35,993 nt of DNA from Noviherbaspirillum soli (GCF_015352955.1 NZ_JACYOX010000042.1:1-35993); one strand, 5' to 3'. Positions 8,151 to 16,924 are shown, counted from the first letter of the stretch. The notes: generated from the letters alone by a model not told the origin. Program-made: numbers and translations.

Positions 8151-9030
8151 AGCGTCTAACAAAATGAGTTTTTTAAAGTGCGCCAACAAATAAGGGCACA
8201 TCCCAGGTAAAGGAAGGCTTCGTGCATTGAGGGCAATCGTTCGTAGCGTACGCGCAGTCGTCGAAATTGATGTAGCCAGGCGATGGTGCGTTCGACGACC
8301 CAGCGCGTCTTGCCCAGGTTGCTACCGTGCGCAGTTCGTCGCCTGGCAATCTGGTGCCGAATGCCTCGCTGTTCCAACGCCAGGCGATGGGTGCGGCTAT
8401 CGTAGGCACGATCTGCCTGAACAGACCCAGGCTTTTTCAACGGCCGTCCGCGCTTGCCGCGAATTGGGTGCACCCCTTCGACCAACGGCAACAACTGGGT
8501 GACGTCATGCCGGTTGGCCTCGGTCAGAATGACATTGACCGGAATCCCTTGCGCGTCGACGAGGAGATGATGTTTGCTGCCCGCCTTGCGGCGATCGGTT
8601 GGATTCGGTCCAGTTTTTTTCCGCCATGCACTGCGCGCACCGACGAACTGTCGGCAACGACACGGGAGAAATCAAGCTTGTCCGCACCCCGCAGTTTATC
8701 CAGCAGCACACGGTGGAGTGCCTGCCACACCCCAGCCTTTTGCCAGGCATGCACCCGGCGCCAGCAAGTCATGCCCGAGCCACAGCCCATCTCCTGGGGC
8801 AGCATCTCCCATGGGATGCCAGACCGTAAAACAAACAAGATGCCGGTCAACACACGCCTGTCATCGAGTGGTTTGCGGCCGGGATGGGTCTTGCGCCGCT
8901 GCCTGACTGGCAGTAGTGGCTGGATTATTTCCCACAATTCATCATCAACAAGTTCGCGTGCCATAGTGCCTCGCCACGATAGGGATCGACGAGTTGCTGT
9001 GACAGCGAAAAATCCATTTTGTTAAACGCT
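8151..9030 (-). mobile_element. IS5-family, IS427-group element
   Basis: Imperfect terminal inverted repeats run from 8151 (AGCGTCTAACAAAATG) and inward from 9030 (its complement reads AGCGTTTAACAAAATG). The 880-bp span and two overlapping reading frames joined by a -1 shift are typical of the IS427 group. Flanking bases do not give a clear duplication, which is short (TA or TNA) in this group and hard to prove. Confidence 0.9.
8156..8964 (-). CDS. IS427-group transposase made by -1 frameshift (orfA/orfB)
   Basis: The first frame starts at 8964 (MARELVDDELWEIIQPLLPV) and runs to 8524. It contains the DUF4096-like N-terminal domain, the HPGRKPLDDRRVLTGI region and the first catalytic Asp in RVVADSSSVRAVHGGKK. 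The second frame supplies the rest: TGPNPTDRRKAGSKHHLLVD, then QADRAYDS and the C-terminal WVVERTIAWLHQFRRL with the catalytic Glu. The change happens at seven A bases (T run at 8614-8620). A -1 slip there reads GGKKTGPNPTDRR without loss, as in known programmed frameshifts of this group. The transposase is probably functional. Alone, the first frame ends in about 20 unrelated residues. Confidence 0.92.
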
Positions 9031-9116
9031 ATAAGTTACAATCGTAATATTAACGACGACAGGAATTCGAAAGAACTGCTCGAATCCCTTGGAACACCTG
9101 GACTGGTGACACGAGC

Positions 9117-9359
9117 TTGAAAAAATTACAAAACAACAGCCGGCTCCATAAGGCTATGCTCTTGCCATTGATCCTGACCTGCTTTTTAGGCTGCGAAGAG
9201 TCGACACAGCAGAAAAAGATGCGTCTCGCAAAAAGTCGGGTTGACTCGTGTATAAAATCAGCGAACGAGGGGGCTAACGAAGAGGAGCGGAAACTCGTGG
9301 GCTCCGTCTGTAAAACATTACAAATTGAATTAGATAAAATAAAAGAAAAAAATAATTGA
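9117..9359 (+). CDS. Small predicted lipoprotein
   Basis: An 80-residue protein of unknown function. It begins with TTG at 9117 (MKKLQNNSRLHKAM), followed by a hydrophobic stretch and a lipobox-like FLGC; an ATG at 9156 is an alternative. Lipidation at the Cys near residue 26 would leave a charged mature part of about 55 residues with two further Cys (in VDSCIKSA and GSVCKTL) and a Lys/Glu-rich end. I recognise no family. It stands alone between two IS remnants, so it may be a survivor of a disrupted locus or cargo. Confidence 0.55.
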   Translation: MKKLQNNSRLHKAMLLPLILTCFLGCEESTQQKKMRLAKSRVDSCIKSANEGANEEERKLVGSVCKTLQIELDKIKEKNN

Positions 9360-9382
9360 AAAAAGTGTTGGCCTTCAATTTA

Positions 9383-9779
9383 TGGTCGGTCGGAAATTGA
9401 ACTGACCCCCAGGAGTTGGAAACAATCCTGAAGGTTTTATGAGGACGTTCGGCCTCAAGTTCAAACGGAAGGTGGTCCGGGCATACCTTTCTGGCAAGGG
9501 AGGATGCAAAATCCTCGCCGCCAAGTTCGACATCGCTGACAGCCTTGTTAGGAGATAGGTCGGGGCATATCATCATCACGGCAGTGACGGGCTTGTTCGC
9601 CAGCGCTGTCGATACACGTGTGATTCAAGCTGGAAGTGCTGCACCGCCTCGCAGCTGAAAACCTGTCCTGCCGCGAGCTGGCGGCTATGTACAAAATCGG
9701 CAATCCACATAGCATCACGATGTGGCAGCGACAATATGACCGCAGAGAACTGATCTTGCCCCCATATCACCGGACACGG
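9383..9779 (+). mobile_element. IS3-family (IS150-like) left-end remnant
   Basis: The segment starts with an end-like sequence (TGGTCGGTCGGAAATTG at 9383) of the kind seen at IS3-family termini. It then carries a broken orfA. No orfB or right end follows, because the next IS3 element begins at about 9780. It is a fragment trapped in the IS cluster. Confidence 0.7.
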
Positions 9780-9791
9780 TCTAGCGCTTAG
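9439..9791 (+). pseudogene. IS150-like orfA, broken
   Basis: Two helix-turn-helix segments typical of IS150-type OrfA proteins are readable. The first (ATG 9439 to TAG 9558) contains LKFKRKVVRAYLSGKGGCKI, then LAAKFDIADSLVRR. The second, in another frame (about 9628 to TAG 9791), contains KLEVLHRLAAENLSCRELAA, then MYKIGNPHSITMWQRQYDRR. The linker between them is damaged by frame changes and a nonsense codon. It cannot make a working regulator/DNA-binding subunit. Confidence 0.75.
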
Positions 9792-9804
9792 TTTGCGTCA
9801 TTTT

Positions 9805-10425
9805 CTAAGCCTGACGCACCAACTCCCTCCTGTACATGCGAGGCGATTTCCATTTCAACGCAGAATGGGGATGGACCTCATTGAAGTGTTCAAAGACGTC
9901 CGGCAATTGGCTTAGAACGGCGGCCGCTGTACTGCAGTCCATCTGGCTGACGTAGTCTCGCTTGAGCGTATTGACGAAGCTTTCGGCCATGCCATTGGAC
10001 TGAGGACTGCAAACCGGTGTATGAGTCGGCGTCAGGCCCAGCTGCTTGGCGATGGCATGAGTCTCATGAGCGCGGTAGGCGCCACCGTTGTCGCTCAAGA
10101 ATTCCAACGTACCTGGGCTGGCATCGACGTCGCCAAAGCGTTTTTCCACCGCTTCAATGAGCATTTCGCGTACTGGCTCTCCCGGCAGGCCGCGGCCTGA
10201 CCAAGCACGCCAGGCGATGATCTCGCGATCACAGCAGTCCTTGGTAAAGGTGCCGGTGACGACCTGGCCATTGTCGCAGGCAATCTCAAAGCCGTCGGAA
10301 CACCAGCGCCGGTTGAATTCGGTCACTGCCACTTTGCCTTCATGGGGACGACTACTGAGGCGGCGTTTGGGCGCCTTCGGCAGCAACAGGCCATACTGCT
10401 TCATCACTCTGTAGTACCGCTTGTC
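9805..10425 (-). pseudogene. IS2-group orfB transposase, C-terminal part
   Basis: This is the catalytic part of an IS3-family transposase of the IS2 group, read leftwards. It starts in DKRYYRVMKQYGLLLPKAPK and includes the integrase core. The catalytic residues are the Asp in WCSDGFEIACDNG, the Asp in FLSDNGGAYR and the Glu in NGMAESFVNTLKRDYV. Its N-terminal part is separated by the IS1111-type insertion. Joining TVN (right side) to DKRYYRV (left side) at the insertion point restores a continuous frame. No independent start with a good ribosome site is seen, so it is considered inactive. Confidence 0.85.
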
Positions 10426-10427
10426 GT

Positions 10428-10676
10428 CTAATTGCAGTCAAGTAGCTGACATCATATTTTCTCCGTCAGTTAAGTCATTCGGCACACGCTCTCCGCTGTT
10501 TCGTTGTCGTCTTCGTGATCACGACTGTTTCGTGTCACCACATGCTGCCAGAATGTATAGTCGCTGTGACGTTCCAATGTGATTCCCGTAGTCCATTCAG
10601 CTGCAAAGCGTTACAAGGAATCGCCACGGCGACGTAATCGGTCAGAGAGCTGTACCTGATTGTTCGATATGCTCTG
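10428..10676 (-). ncRNA. Candidate bridge/seeker guide RNA of the second IS110-family element
   Basis: The segment between the transposase stop and the element end has no recognisable coding content. It is the expected site of the guide RNA in IS1111-like elements. Only position and family support this. No secondary structure was computed. Confidence 0.45.
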
Positions 10677-11696
10677 CTATGCCGAGCTGAGGACGAAGTC
10701 TTTGTCCTGCCGCCATAGCGTGAGCAGTACCGTAGCTAGTTTGCGTGCCGCCGCAACGGTTGCCTTTCGCAAACCACAACGAGAAGCAAGCCCAAGCGCC
10801 CATTGCCGCAATGCGCATTCTTTCTTCAGTCGGGTAATCATTATGCCGGCTGCCTCGAACAGCAGCTGCCGAGTCAAAGGACACCCGGTTTTGGATATAT
10901 TGCCTTGTCGGTCTACATTTCCGGACTGATACTTCTTCGGTGTCAGTCCGAGATACGGTCCAATGTCTTGCAGTCGCTTGAAGCGCGCGGGATCGTCTAC
11001 CGCTGAGGCAAAGGCGACAGCGGTAAGTGAACCCACACCTGGAACGGTCATGAGCCGCCGGCAGACATGGCTGACGCTGGCAAGGCGAGCAATAGCTTTG
11101 TCGAAGTCCCGGATCTGTAGATTTAAATGACGCCAGGTATCAAGCAACGCGTGGATCACGTATTGGATCAGCGAGGAGCGCGGTGTTTGGGACAGTACCA
11201 GCTGCTCGAAGGTCATTCCTTTACCCGCTGGCAAGACAACACCAAAGGTTTTAAGGGTGCCCCGTATCTGGTTGTACATGGCCGTACGCAAACCTACTAG
11301 CTTGTGGCGTGCGCGCAGGAGCAGTCGCACTTCATGACTTGCCATGCTTTTGACTTCGACAGGACGATACCAGCCGGTCCGGGTCAATTGCGCAATACCA
11401 TGCGCATCGTTAGTGTCAGTCTTGTTAAGCTGAGTCGTCAGGACAGCATGGACATGACGGGCATGGATACAGTGAATAGGCACACCCAAGTGCCGTAGTC
11501 CATGATAAAGCCATACAGCCAGCGGGCCAGTTTCCATACCGGCCCGCTGGAGCCGAGGCGCGTGTTGCTGCAAGACTGCGGCAATCGAACCTGGAGAAGT
11601 ATCACAGCTGCCACGCCAAAGCTGCCTACCGTCCTGGTCAATAACGCAAATTGCTGTTGATTTCTGCGAAACATCCAATCCCACATACTGGTCCAT
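10677..11696 (-). CDS. IS110-family transposase/recombinase
   Basis: A complete 339-residue RuvC-like DEDD recombinase. I start at 11696 (MDQYVGLDVSQKSTAICVID) because GGAGGG lies a few bases upstream; the in-frame ATG 12 bp earlier overlaps this site. The N-terminal domain has GLDVSQKST, ETGPLAVWLYHGL and NKTDTNDAHGIAQL. The C-terminal Transposase_20 domain has LMTVPGVGSLTAVAFASAVD and YQSGNVDRQGNISKTGCPLT. No damage is seen. A 5' piece of an identical gene occurs at 19534-19691. Confidence 0.94.
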   Translation of the reverse strand: MDQYVGLDVSQKSTAICVIDQDGRQLWRGSCDTSPGSIAAVLQQHAPRLQRAGMETGPLAVWLYHGLRHLGVPIHCIHARHVHAVLTTQLNKTDTNDAHGIAQLTRTGWYRPVEVKSMASHEVRLLLRARHKLVGLRTAMYNQIRGTLKTFGVVLPAGKGMTFEQLVLSQTPRSSLIQYVIHALLDTWRHLNLQIRDFDKAIARLASVSHVCRRLMTVPGVGSLTAVAFASAVDDPARFKRLQDIGPYLGLTPKKYQSGNVDRQGNISKTGCPLTRQLLFEAAGIMITRLKKECALRQWALGLASRCGLRKATVAAARKLATVLLTLWRQDKDFVLSSA

Positions 11697-11760
11697 GTTG
11701 CCCTCCACGGAAGGTAAGTCCAGCCATTAGAGCATGCAGTAAATGCAATTACAGCATGTG

Positions 11761-12033
11761 GTTGACCGTAGACAGGCCAATATGGCTGCGCGTGCGATTG
11801 GCCAGTGCACCAGCACGGCGGTAGCCATAGGTCGGCAATGAAGCGATTTCAGCGCGCACTGCATCGACCAGCAAGGCATCGGAATCCGGATCGACACAGG
11901 CAGCGGTGCGGCCATCGACCCAGTCGTCAGGCCGCTGTGCTTTCTCATGCACATTGGAGCGCGCCACCCCGAGTGCAAGGCAGACCGTCTTCACTGGTCG
12001 TCCTTGCCGCACAAGGGTGAGCGCGCAATCCAC
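11761..12033 (-). pseudogene. IS2-group orfB transposase, N-terminal part
   Basis: The frame overlaps the end of orfA and carries the N-terminal helical part of the transposase: [20 protein letters not shown], then PTYGYRRAGALANRTRSHIG and LSTVN. It breaks where the IS1111-type element begins, at 11760. The catalytic domain continues at 10425 and below. IS2-group elements produce OrfAB by a -1 shift in the overlap with orfA. The overlap (11991-12033) is retained. Confidence 0.82.
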
Positions 12034-12380
12034 TTTCGCTCTCGAGCAAGCTCGACTGCCTCCTTGAGAATCTCGTTCTCCATGGTCTTCTTGCCCAGCA
12101 GCCGCTGGAGTTGAGCAATCTGTGCGCGGGCATTAGCCAGTTCGCTGGCCGGCACGACCGACTCACCGGACGCCACAGCAATCAACGCGCCTTCCCGGTC
12201 CAGCTTGCGCCAATTGAACAACTGACTGGCGGCGACGCCATGCTGTCGTGCCACCAACGACACGCTCACGCCGGGTTCGTAGGTCAGGCGAACCAGGTCT
12301 GCTTTCTCTTGGGTGGACCAGCGCCGGCGCCGCTGCTCGCTCACGGTGACTACTTCGATCTTTTCGTTAGTTCTAGTCAT
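11991..12380 (-). CDS. IS2-group orfA (DNA-binding subunit)
   Basis: A 129-residue protein with an N-terminal helix-turn-helix and a leucine-zipper-like C-terminal helix. Readable landmarks are [40 protein letters not shown] and then [20 protein letters not shown]. The start at 12380 ([16 protein letters not shown]) fits the family better than an in-frame ATG 36 bp upstream. In the parent element it represses transcription and forms the front of the OrfAB transposase. It is intact, but its orfB partner is split. Confidence 0.85.
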   Translation of the reverse strand: MTRTNEKIEVVTVSEQRRRRWSTQEKADLVRLTYEPGVSVSLVARQHGVAASQLFNWRKLDREGALIAVASGESVVPASELANARAQIAQLQRLLGKKTMENEILKEAVELARERKWIARSPLCGKDDQ

Positions 12381-12617
12381 ATTCACAGTCTTATTCCTAT
12401 GCGTAAGATAACGCATAAACTGTATCCGGCGTTCTAGAGGGCTATCTCATTCAACACGTTCAAGCACTTGACAAGTTTAGTGACTTAACTGAGTTATCTG
12501 AAATAACAAATAGGAGGAGTTGATTGCCTTCAAACCTTGAAAGGGAGAAATAGATTAAGCTGACTTGCAGTAGCGCATGATCTCAACACAAATATTCAAA
12601 ATTCTGATGGAGACAAG

Positions 12618-13871
12618 ATGAATATCAAGGGCCCTATCGTTGCCTCGGTCGTTGCTCTCTCTGTGCCGCTGGCCGCCATGTCACAGGACAACATGAAGAA
12701 GCTGGAGAACTTCCAGTCCACCGGCGCCAATCTCAATATGGAGACCATTCCCCAGACGGGCGCCAAGGCCGAGGCAATCCGTAACAACCTGAAGAACATC
12801 AAGCTGCCACCGGGCTTCAAGATCGACCTGTATGCCATCGTCCCGGATGCGCGCCACATGGCGGTCGGTCCGTCGACTGGCATCCTGTTCGTCGGCACCC
12901 GCAAGACCCAGATCTGGGCAGTGACCGACCGGGCCAAGACCCGCGTGGCGGATGAGGTCAAACCATTTTCGCCTTCCATCAGCATGAAGGTGCCCAACGG
13001 CGTGTGCTTCTCGCCGGACGGCATTCTGTATGTGGCCGAGCATAACCGGGTGCTGGCATTCCCGGCCGCCGAGTTCTTCTATGAGGGGCCGGATGTGGCC
13101 GCGGCCACCGTGGTGCCGCAGGGGCAGCTGATCCCGGTGGAAGAGGAGAGCTTCAATCACGGCGCCCGCACCTGCCGCATCGGCCCGGATAACAAGCTCT
13201 ACATCACCATGGGCAATCCGTTCAACGTGCCGGCCAAGGACAAGCTGCCGATCTATGCGAAGACGGGCATGATGGGCATCCTGCGCATGGACCGGGACGG
13301 CAAGAACCGCGAGGTGTTTGCGCAGGGCGTGCGCAATTCCGTGGGCCTGGACTTCAATCCCAAGGACAAGACCCTCTGGTTCACCGACAACCAGGTTGAC
13401 GGCATGGGCGACGACACGCCGCCGGGCGAAATCAATCGCGCCACCAAGGCCGGCCAGCATTTCGGCTTTCCCTGGTATGGCGGCGGCAAGGTTCGCACCG
13501 TGGAATACAAGGATGACAACCCGCCGGCCAACGTCGTCTTCCCGCAAGTCGAAATGGCCGCGCATGCAGCCGACCTCGGACTGACGTTCTATCGCGGCTC
13601 CATGTTCCCGGCCAAGTACCAGGGCGGCATCTTCAGCGCCCAGCATGGCTCGTGGAACCGCACCACGCCAGTGGGCGCCCGGGTGATGTACACCTCGCTG
13701 AAGGCCGACGGCACCGCCGACAAGACCGAAGTGTTTGCCGAAGGCTGGCTGACGCCTAACAAGGAATACCTCGGCCGCCCGGTGGATGTGGCGACGCTGC
13801 CGGACGGATCGCTCCTGGTGTCGGATGACTATGCCGGCGCGATTTACCGGGTGTCCTATGCAGCGCAATAA
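12618..13871 (+). CDS. PQQ-dependent sugar dehydrogenase-like protein
   Basis: A secreted beta-propeller protein of 417 residues resembling soluble glucose/sorbosone dehydrogenases that use pyrroloquinoline quinone. The first ~22 residues form a signal peptide ending near PLAAMSQ. The propeller begins with IKLPPGFKIDLYAIVPDARH. Landmarks include NGVCFSPDGILYVAEHNRV, GPDNKLYITMGNPFNVPAKD, FAQGVRNSVGLDFNPKDKTL and GEINRATKAGQHFGFPWYGG, ending with LPDGSLLVSDDYAGAIYRVS. GGAGA precedes the start. The next gene, a cytochrome c, overlaps its stop by 14 bases, so electrons from sugar or aldehyde oxidation probably pass to that cytochrome. The substrate is unknown. Its codons are richer in G and C than the surrounding IS and signalling genes. 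Confidence 0.92.
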   Translation: MNIKGPIVASVVALSVPLAAMSQDNMKKLENFQSTGANLNMETIPQTGAKAEAIRNNLKNIKLPPGFKIDLYAIVPDARHMAVGPSTGILFVGTRKTQIWAVTDRAKTRVADEVKPFSPSISMKVPNGVCFSPDGILYVAEHNRVLAFPAAEFFYEGPDVAAATVVPQGQLIPVEEESFNHGARTCRIGPDNKLYITMGNPFNVPAKDKLPIYAKTGMMGILRMDRDGKNREVFAQGVRNSVGLDFNPKDKTLWFTDNQVDGMGDDTPPGEINRATKAGQHFGFPWYGGGKVRTVEYKDDNPPANVVFPQVEMAAHAADLGLTFYRGSMFPAKYQGGIFSAQHGSWNRTTPVGARVMYTSLKADGTADKTEVFAEGWLTPNKEYLGRPVDVATLPDGSLLVSDDYAGAIYRVSYAAQ

Positions 13872-14190
13872 GCAGGCCGTCGCCTTGCTGCTGGCGGCGC
13901 TGGCCGCTGCCGGCAGCGGCCCGTCGCTGGCGGCGGACATGGCAGCCGCCAAGGCGAAGGCTGGCCAGTGCTTTGTCTGCCATGGCCCCGACGGCGTAGC
14001 CAAGGTGCCGGATGCGCCCAATCTGGCAGGGCAGAATGAAGGCTATCTGGTCAAGGCGCTGAAGGACTACAAGTCGGGCAAACGCGAGAATGAAATGATG
14101 AATGCCATGGCCAAGAACTTGTCGGACCAGGACATTGCGCTGGTGGCGGCGTACTTCAGCAGCATCGTCATCACGGTCAAGGCGCCCTAA
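13858..14190 (+). CDS. Periplasmic class I cytochrome c
   Basis: A 110-residue protein with a signal peptide (MQRNKQAVALLLAALAAAGS, cleaved near SLAAD). It has one covalent heme site, CFVCHG, in AKAGQCFVCHGPDGVAKVPD. The distal Met is probably in the segment ENEMMNAMAKNLSDQDI, and the fold ends in ALVAAYFSSI. The ATG lies inside the last codons of the dehydrogenase gene, which indicates translational coupling and a shared function as its electron acceptor. It is similar in form to cytochromes of the c553/c4 type. Confidence 0.92.
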   Translation: MQRNKQAVALLLAALAAAGSGPSLAADMAAAKAKAGQCFVCHGPDGVAKVPDAPNLAGQNEGYLVKALKDYKSGKRENEMMNAMAKNLSDQDIALVAAYFSSIVITVKAP

Positions 14191-14835
14191 AGCGAGGCGC
14201 GTAGTCAGTGCCTGCGCGCCATGCCGGCTGCGCATGCCGCATGTGGCCGTTCCGTACAGCCGGGCATCATCGCCTTATCTTCATGATGTCCGGCTGCATT
14301 CGGAAAGCTTGAGACTGTTATGGACTTCAGAAAGAGGCTTGGAGCAACCATAACTTACCCATATGCGGTGTTGTGGCCCTCGTTAGTCAATCAAAAAATT
14401 ATCGCCGCAATAGAGTTGTGTCGCCGGCCAAGTCAATAACGGTACCGGCGTCCTTTCAGCCAGTCGCGCCTGACAACCGAAAAGATTTTGAAAAACGGCC
14501 TTCGCAAACCAATGGCAGGGCGATCAAAGCTGTCCCCACATGCTTGTACCCTTACCAAATACAGCCGTCAAAGATCTTACCCTTGCCAAAGCGGCAGCGT
14601 TTCTGCTTCCCTCCACGATGGAGTTCAGGAAAATGAACGAGCAAAGTGGCAGCTATTCCGGAAAGTGCTTGGGATGGACGAGACCTATGTGTACCGGGAC
14701 GTAAGGTGCAATACTATCGCACGGCACCAGCGTGCACTCCTTGAAGCCTCATTGCCTTCCCTCGAGGGGCGATCTATTCGGGTGCAGTACAAAGATGGTA
14801 GCGCAACGGTCACTGATACCGCCTAAGGCAGCTCG
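14191..14835. other. Intergenic stretch with one weak hypothetical frame
   Basis: There is no gene I recognise here. A frame at 14488-14826 (112 codons from TTG, ending in EGRSIRVQYKDGSATVTDTA) is open. It has no homologue that I know and no convincing ribosome site, so I treat it as unproven. Just after the cytochrome gene, GGCGCG (from about 14197) and CGCGCC (near 14219) could form a short stem, but no T tract follows. The stretch ends at the outer end of the IS4-like remnant. Confidence 0.4.
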
Positions 14836-14890
14836 TTACACATAACTGAATCTGCAGCTGCTGGTTTTATAATTTTTAGTGGAGGCAGTC

Positions 14891-15805
14891 ATGAGCCAGG
14901 ACTGGGCAGCGCAAGAACTGGCAGGAATCGATTTGGGCGCTGCGCGGCTTAACAAGCGTTCCATCACGCTATTGGATCGGCTGGCAGACAAGCCGACGGC
15001 CAGCAATCCTCATGCCTGCAATGGCTCGGTTGAAACGCAGTTGGCCTACCGATTTCTGGCGCAGGAGGATATTGGCTGGGAAGATATTCTTGCATCCAGT
15101 ACGACGGAGTTGGACTTTAACGGCCAGCAGACCGAAGGCCTGGGCACGCTGAGCTTTCCTGCCCAGCGCGGCATGTATCTGCATCAAGCTTATGCAGTCA
15201 GCCCGGAGCGTGAACCGCTCGGCGTGCTGGACGCCTGGATGTGGGTACAGGATGCGTCAAAGATGGGCAGTCGCAGTCTGCCGGCCGGCGCCAAAGAAAG
15301 CTGTCGCTTGCTGGAAAGGTATGCACGCCTCGCAGAGCAAGTCAGCTTGCTGCTGGAGACGCGCCTGGTGTACGTGACAGATCGGGAAAGTGATTTCCTT
15401 GACTGGATGGTCCAGGCCAGCGCGTTGGGCACGCCGGTGGACTGGCTGATTCGTTCGGCCCATAACCGCAAACTGGTCGGCCAGCAGGAGAAGCTGTGGG
15501 GTGGCTTTGCCTAGGCACATGGTCTTGGGGAGCTTCGGTTTTATCTGGCAGCGGGTAAAGGGCAGAAAGCACGCCAAGTTGTGCAGCAGGTGTCGGCCCG
15601 GCGTTGCACGCTACAGGCACCGGATGCACAGGCCATTGAGGTCACTGCGGTATTAGCACAAGAGACAACGGACCTGACAGCGTTAAACCGATCCAGTGGC
15701 GTCTGCTGACCAACCCGGTGGCCACGACGCTGGAAGCAAGTGCAGAACTCATCAATTGGTACCGCTGCAGATGGGAAATGGATATCTTCTTCGATGAGTG
15801 GCGTT
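14891..15805 (+). pseudogene. IS4-family (IS50-like) transposase, left copy, disrupted
   Basis: From ATG 14891 (GGAGG upstream) the frame reads MSQDWAAQELAGIDLGAARL, then SVETQLAYRFLAQEDIGWED. A jump to STTELDFNGQQTEGLGTLSF follows. Some 20 residues that normally precede TTELDF are missing, and the catalytic Asp expected just before TTEL is replaced by Ser. The second Asp is in VYVTDRESDFLDW. A TAG at 15512-15514 ends this frame. Further pieces with other frames follow, for example LGELRFYLAAGKGQKARQVV and INWYRCRWEMDIFF, the last holding the Glu region. Homology stops at about 15800. The gene is inactive. Confidence 0.88.
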
Positions 15806-15973
15806 AGCATAAATGAATTTCAACGATTAGCGCAGCAAGGTATGATTAGCGAACTTCCAAAAGTTCCGGACGAACTTCATACGCAAACTCTACAAGTTGT
15901 GCGCATTGATTTTTTAGCAATTCACTACAAGGGATTGCTTGTCGTCTTCATCGTCGACGACATTTCTTCTTGA
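15794..15973 (+). CDS. Short hypothetical protein at the IS4 remnant edge
   Basis: A 59-residue frame starts at an ATG in the last bases of the IS4 remnant (MSGVSINEFQRLAQQGMISE) and ends in LLVVFIVDDISS. The first few codons may be IS-derived. I recognise no family and see no good ribosome site. It could be the 3' end of a gene whose beginning was lost to the insertion, or chance. It precedes the dioxygenase gene by 70 bp. Confidence 0.3.
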   Translation: MSGVSINEFQRLAQQGMISELPKVPDELHTQTLQVVRIDFLAIHYKGLLVVFIVDDISS

Positions 15974-16043
15974 TTAGATCCAGCCTTCAAATCGCATGCG
16001 CATTCCTTCGCCTGCGCATGTTTATAAAGAGACAAGCATTGAC

Positions 16044-16877
16044 ATGACAAAAATTCAAGTAAAGCGGGTGGCCGGAGCTCTCGGTGCAGAAATCCACGGA
16101 GTAAATCTCTCCCAAAGTCTTTCCCAAGGGCTTGCTGCCGAAATTAGGAGTATCTTTCTCGATCACGGTGTCATTTTTTTTCGCGATCAAGATCTGACGC
16201 CTGCTCAGTTTCTTGCTTTTGCCGAAAGCATGGGACAGCCGATCGAATACCCTTTTGTGAAAGGCGTCGACGGTTATCCAGTCATCATCGCCGTGGCCAA
16301 GCTCGAACATGAGCGCCATAACTTTGGCGGGATATGGCATTCCGATACCACCTACCTGGAGCAACCGCCAATGGGTTCCATGCTCCTGGCCCGAGAAATT
16401 CCACCCTTTGGTGGCGATACTCTGTTCTCGAATCAGTATCTCGCTTATGAGTCGCTGTCCGACCGCATGAAGCAACTCCTAGAAGGGTTGGTAGGCGTTA
16501 GTACATCGGCGAAGGCAGACGTATCCAAGACCCGGGAAGATCGGATTTCATCCAATGGCCGTGAAGGCGCAAGCAAGCAATATGTGGCAGAACATCCAGT
16601 CGTCCGTACGCACCCGGAGACGGGTCGGAAGGCGCTTTATGTGAATGTAGCTCATACGGCATATTTTAAGGGCATGACTGAGGAGGAGAGCGCCCCTATC
16701 CTTCAATACCTGTTCCAGCACCAGATAAGACCTGAATTCACCTGTCGTTTCGTATGGCAGCCCGGATCGCTAGCATTTTGGGACAACCGCTGTGTACAGC
16801 ACAATCCAATTAATGACTACCACGGATATCGCCGGATCATGCACCGGATTACCCTGGCGGGTGACACGCCGCGCTGA
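16044..16877 (+). CDS. TauD/TfdA-family Fe(II)/2-oxoglutarate dioxygenase
   Basis: A cytoplasmic oxygenase of 277 residues that would hydroxylate a small substrate using oxygen, Fe(II) and 2-oxoglutarate. The start at 16044 (MTKIQVKRVAGALGAEIHGV) fits the family; AAAGAGAC lies upstream. Key segments are the early IFFRDQDLTPAQFLAFAE, the iron ligands His and Asp in GIWHSDTTYLEQPP, HPETGRKALYVNVAHT, and the distal His with the 2-oxoglutarate-binding Arg in WDNRCVQHNPINDYHGYRR. The family includes taurine, alkyl-sulfate and 2,4-D dioxygenases; the motifs do not fix the substrate. A Bug receptor gene follows after 47 bp, so uptake and oxidation of one compound is a reasonable inference. Both lie inside the composite-transposon remnant. 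Confidence 0.93.
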   Translation: MTKIQVKRVAGALGAEIHGVNLSQSLSQGLAAEIRSIFLDHGVIFFRDQDLTPAQFLAFAESMGQPIEYPFVKGVDGYPVIIAVAKLEHERHNFGGIWHSDTTYLEQPPMGSMLLAREIPPFGGDTLFSNQYLAYESLSDRMKQLLEGLVGVSTSAKADVSKTREDRISSNGREGASKQYVAEHPVVRTHPETGRKALYVNVAHTAYFKGMTEEESAPILQYLFQHQIRPEFTCRFVWQPGSLAFWDNRCVQHNPINDYHGYRRIMHRITLAGDTPR

Positions 16878-16924
16878 GCGTCATCAGCATTACTATATAC
16901 GGCCACCTAACAAAGGGACTAACT

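Larger units (their letters stand above)
10426..11760 (-). mobile_element. IS110-family element (IS1111-like layout), copy 1, complete
   Basis: The limits come from two comparisons: the rejoined IS2-group orfB frame, and the second, truncated copy whose identity to this one stops at 19755. Short subterminal inverted repeats, TAATTGCA near 10429 and TGCAATTA near 11745, are present. The 1335-bp span holds one transposase and about 250 non-coding bases downstream of it. This layout matches the IS1111 subgroup, as in the element at 5093-6444, but the transposase sequences are quite different. Confidence 0.85.
9780..12438 (-). mobile_element. IS3-family (IS2-group) element interrupted by an IS1111-type element
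   Basis: On the minus strand orfA (11991-12380) is followed by orfB, whose parts lie at about 11761-12033 and 9805-10425. Near 9780 and 12438 both ends show TCTAG followed by loosely similar bases (TTTGCGTCAT and TTTATGCGTTAT), which I take as degenerate inverted repeats. The outer limits are therefore approximate. The inner 1335 bases (10426-11760) are a separate IS1111-type element. Confidence 0.75.

Noticed and set aside
8327-9025. 232-codon plus-strand frame over the IS427-group element
   Set aside because: It lies opposite the recognised frameshifted transposase and has no recognisable protein.
12681-14021. 446-codon open frame on the minus strand opposite the PQQ dehydrogenase
   Set aside because: It mirrors the high-GC codon pattern of the plus-strand gene, has low-complexity His/Ala/Gly content, and no family resemblance. 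The plus-strand dehydrogenase and cytochrome are clear.
14197-14222. Terminator after the cytochrome gene
   Set aside because: A short GGCGCG/CGCGCC stem exists but lacks a T tract and has a long loop.
14488-14826. 112-codon hypothetical gene
   Set aside because: TTG start, no ribosome site, no known relatives; kept only as a remark in the intergenic entry.
16044-16877. Naming the dioxygenase tauD
   Set aside because: The iron and 2-oxoglutarate motifs are shared by the whole TauD/TfdA family, and no taurine transporter genes are present; only the family is supported.
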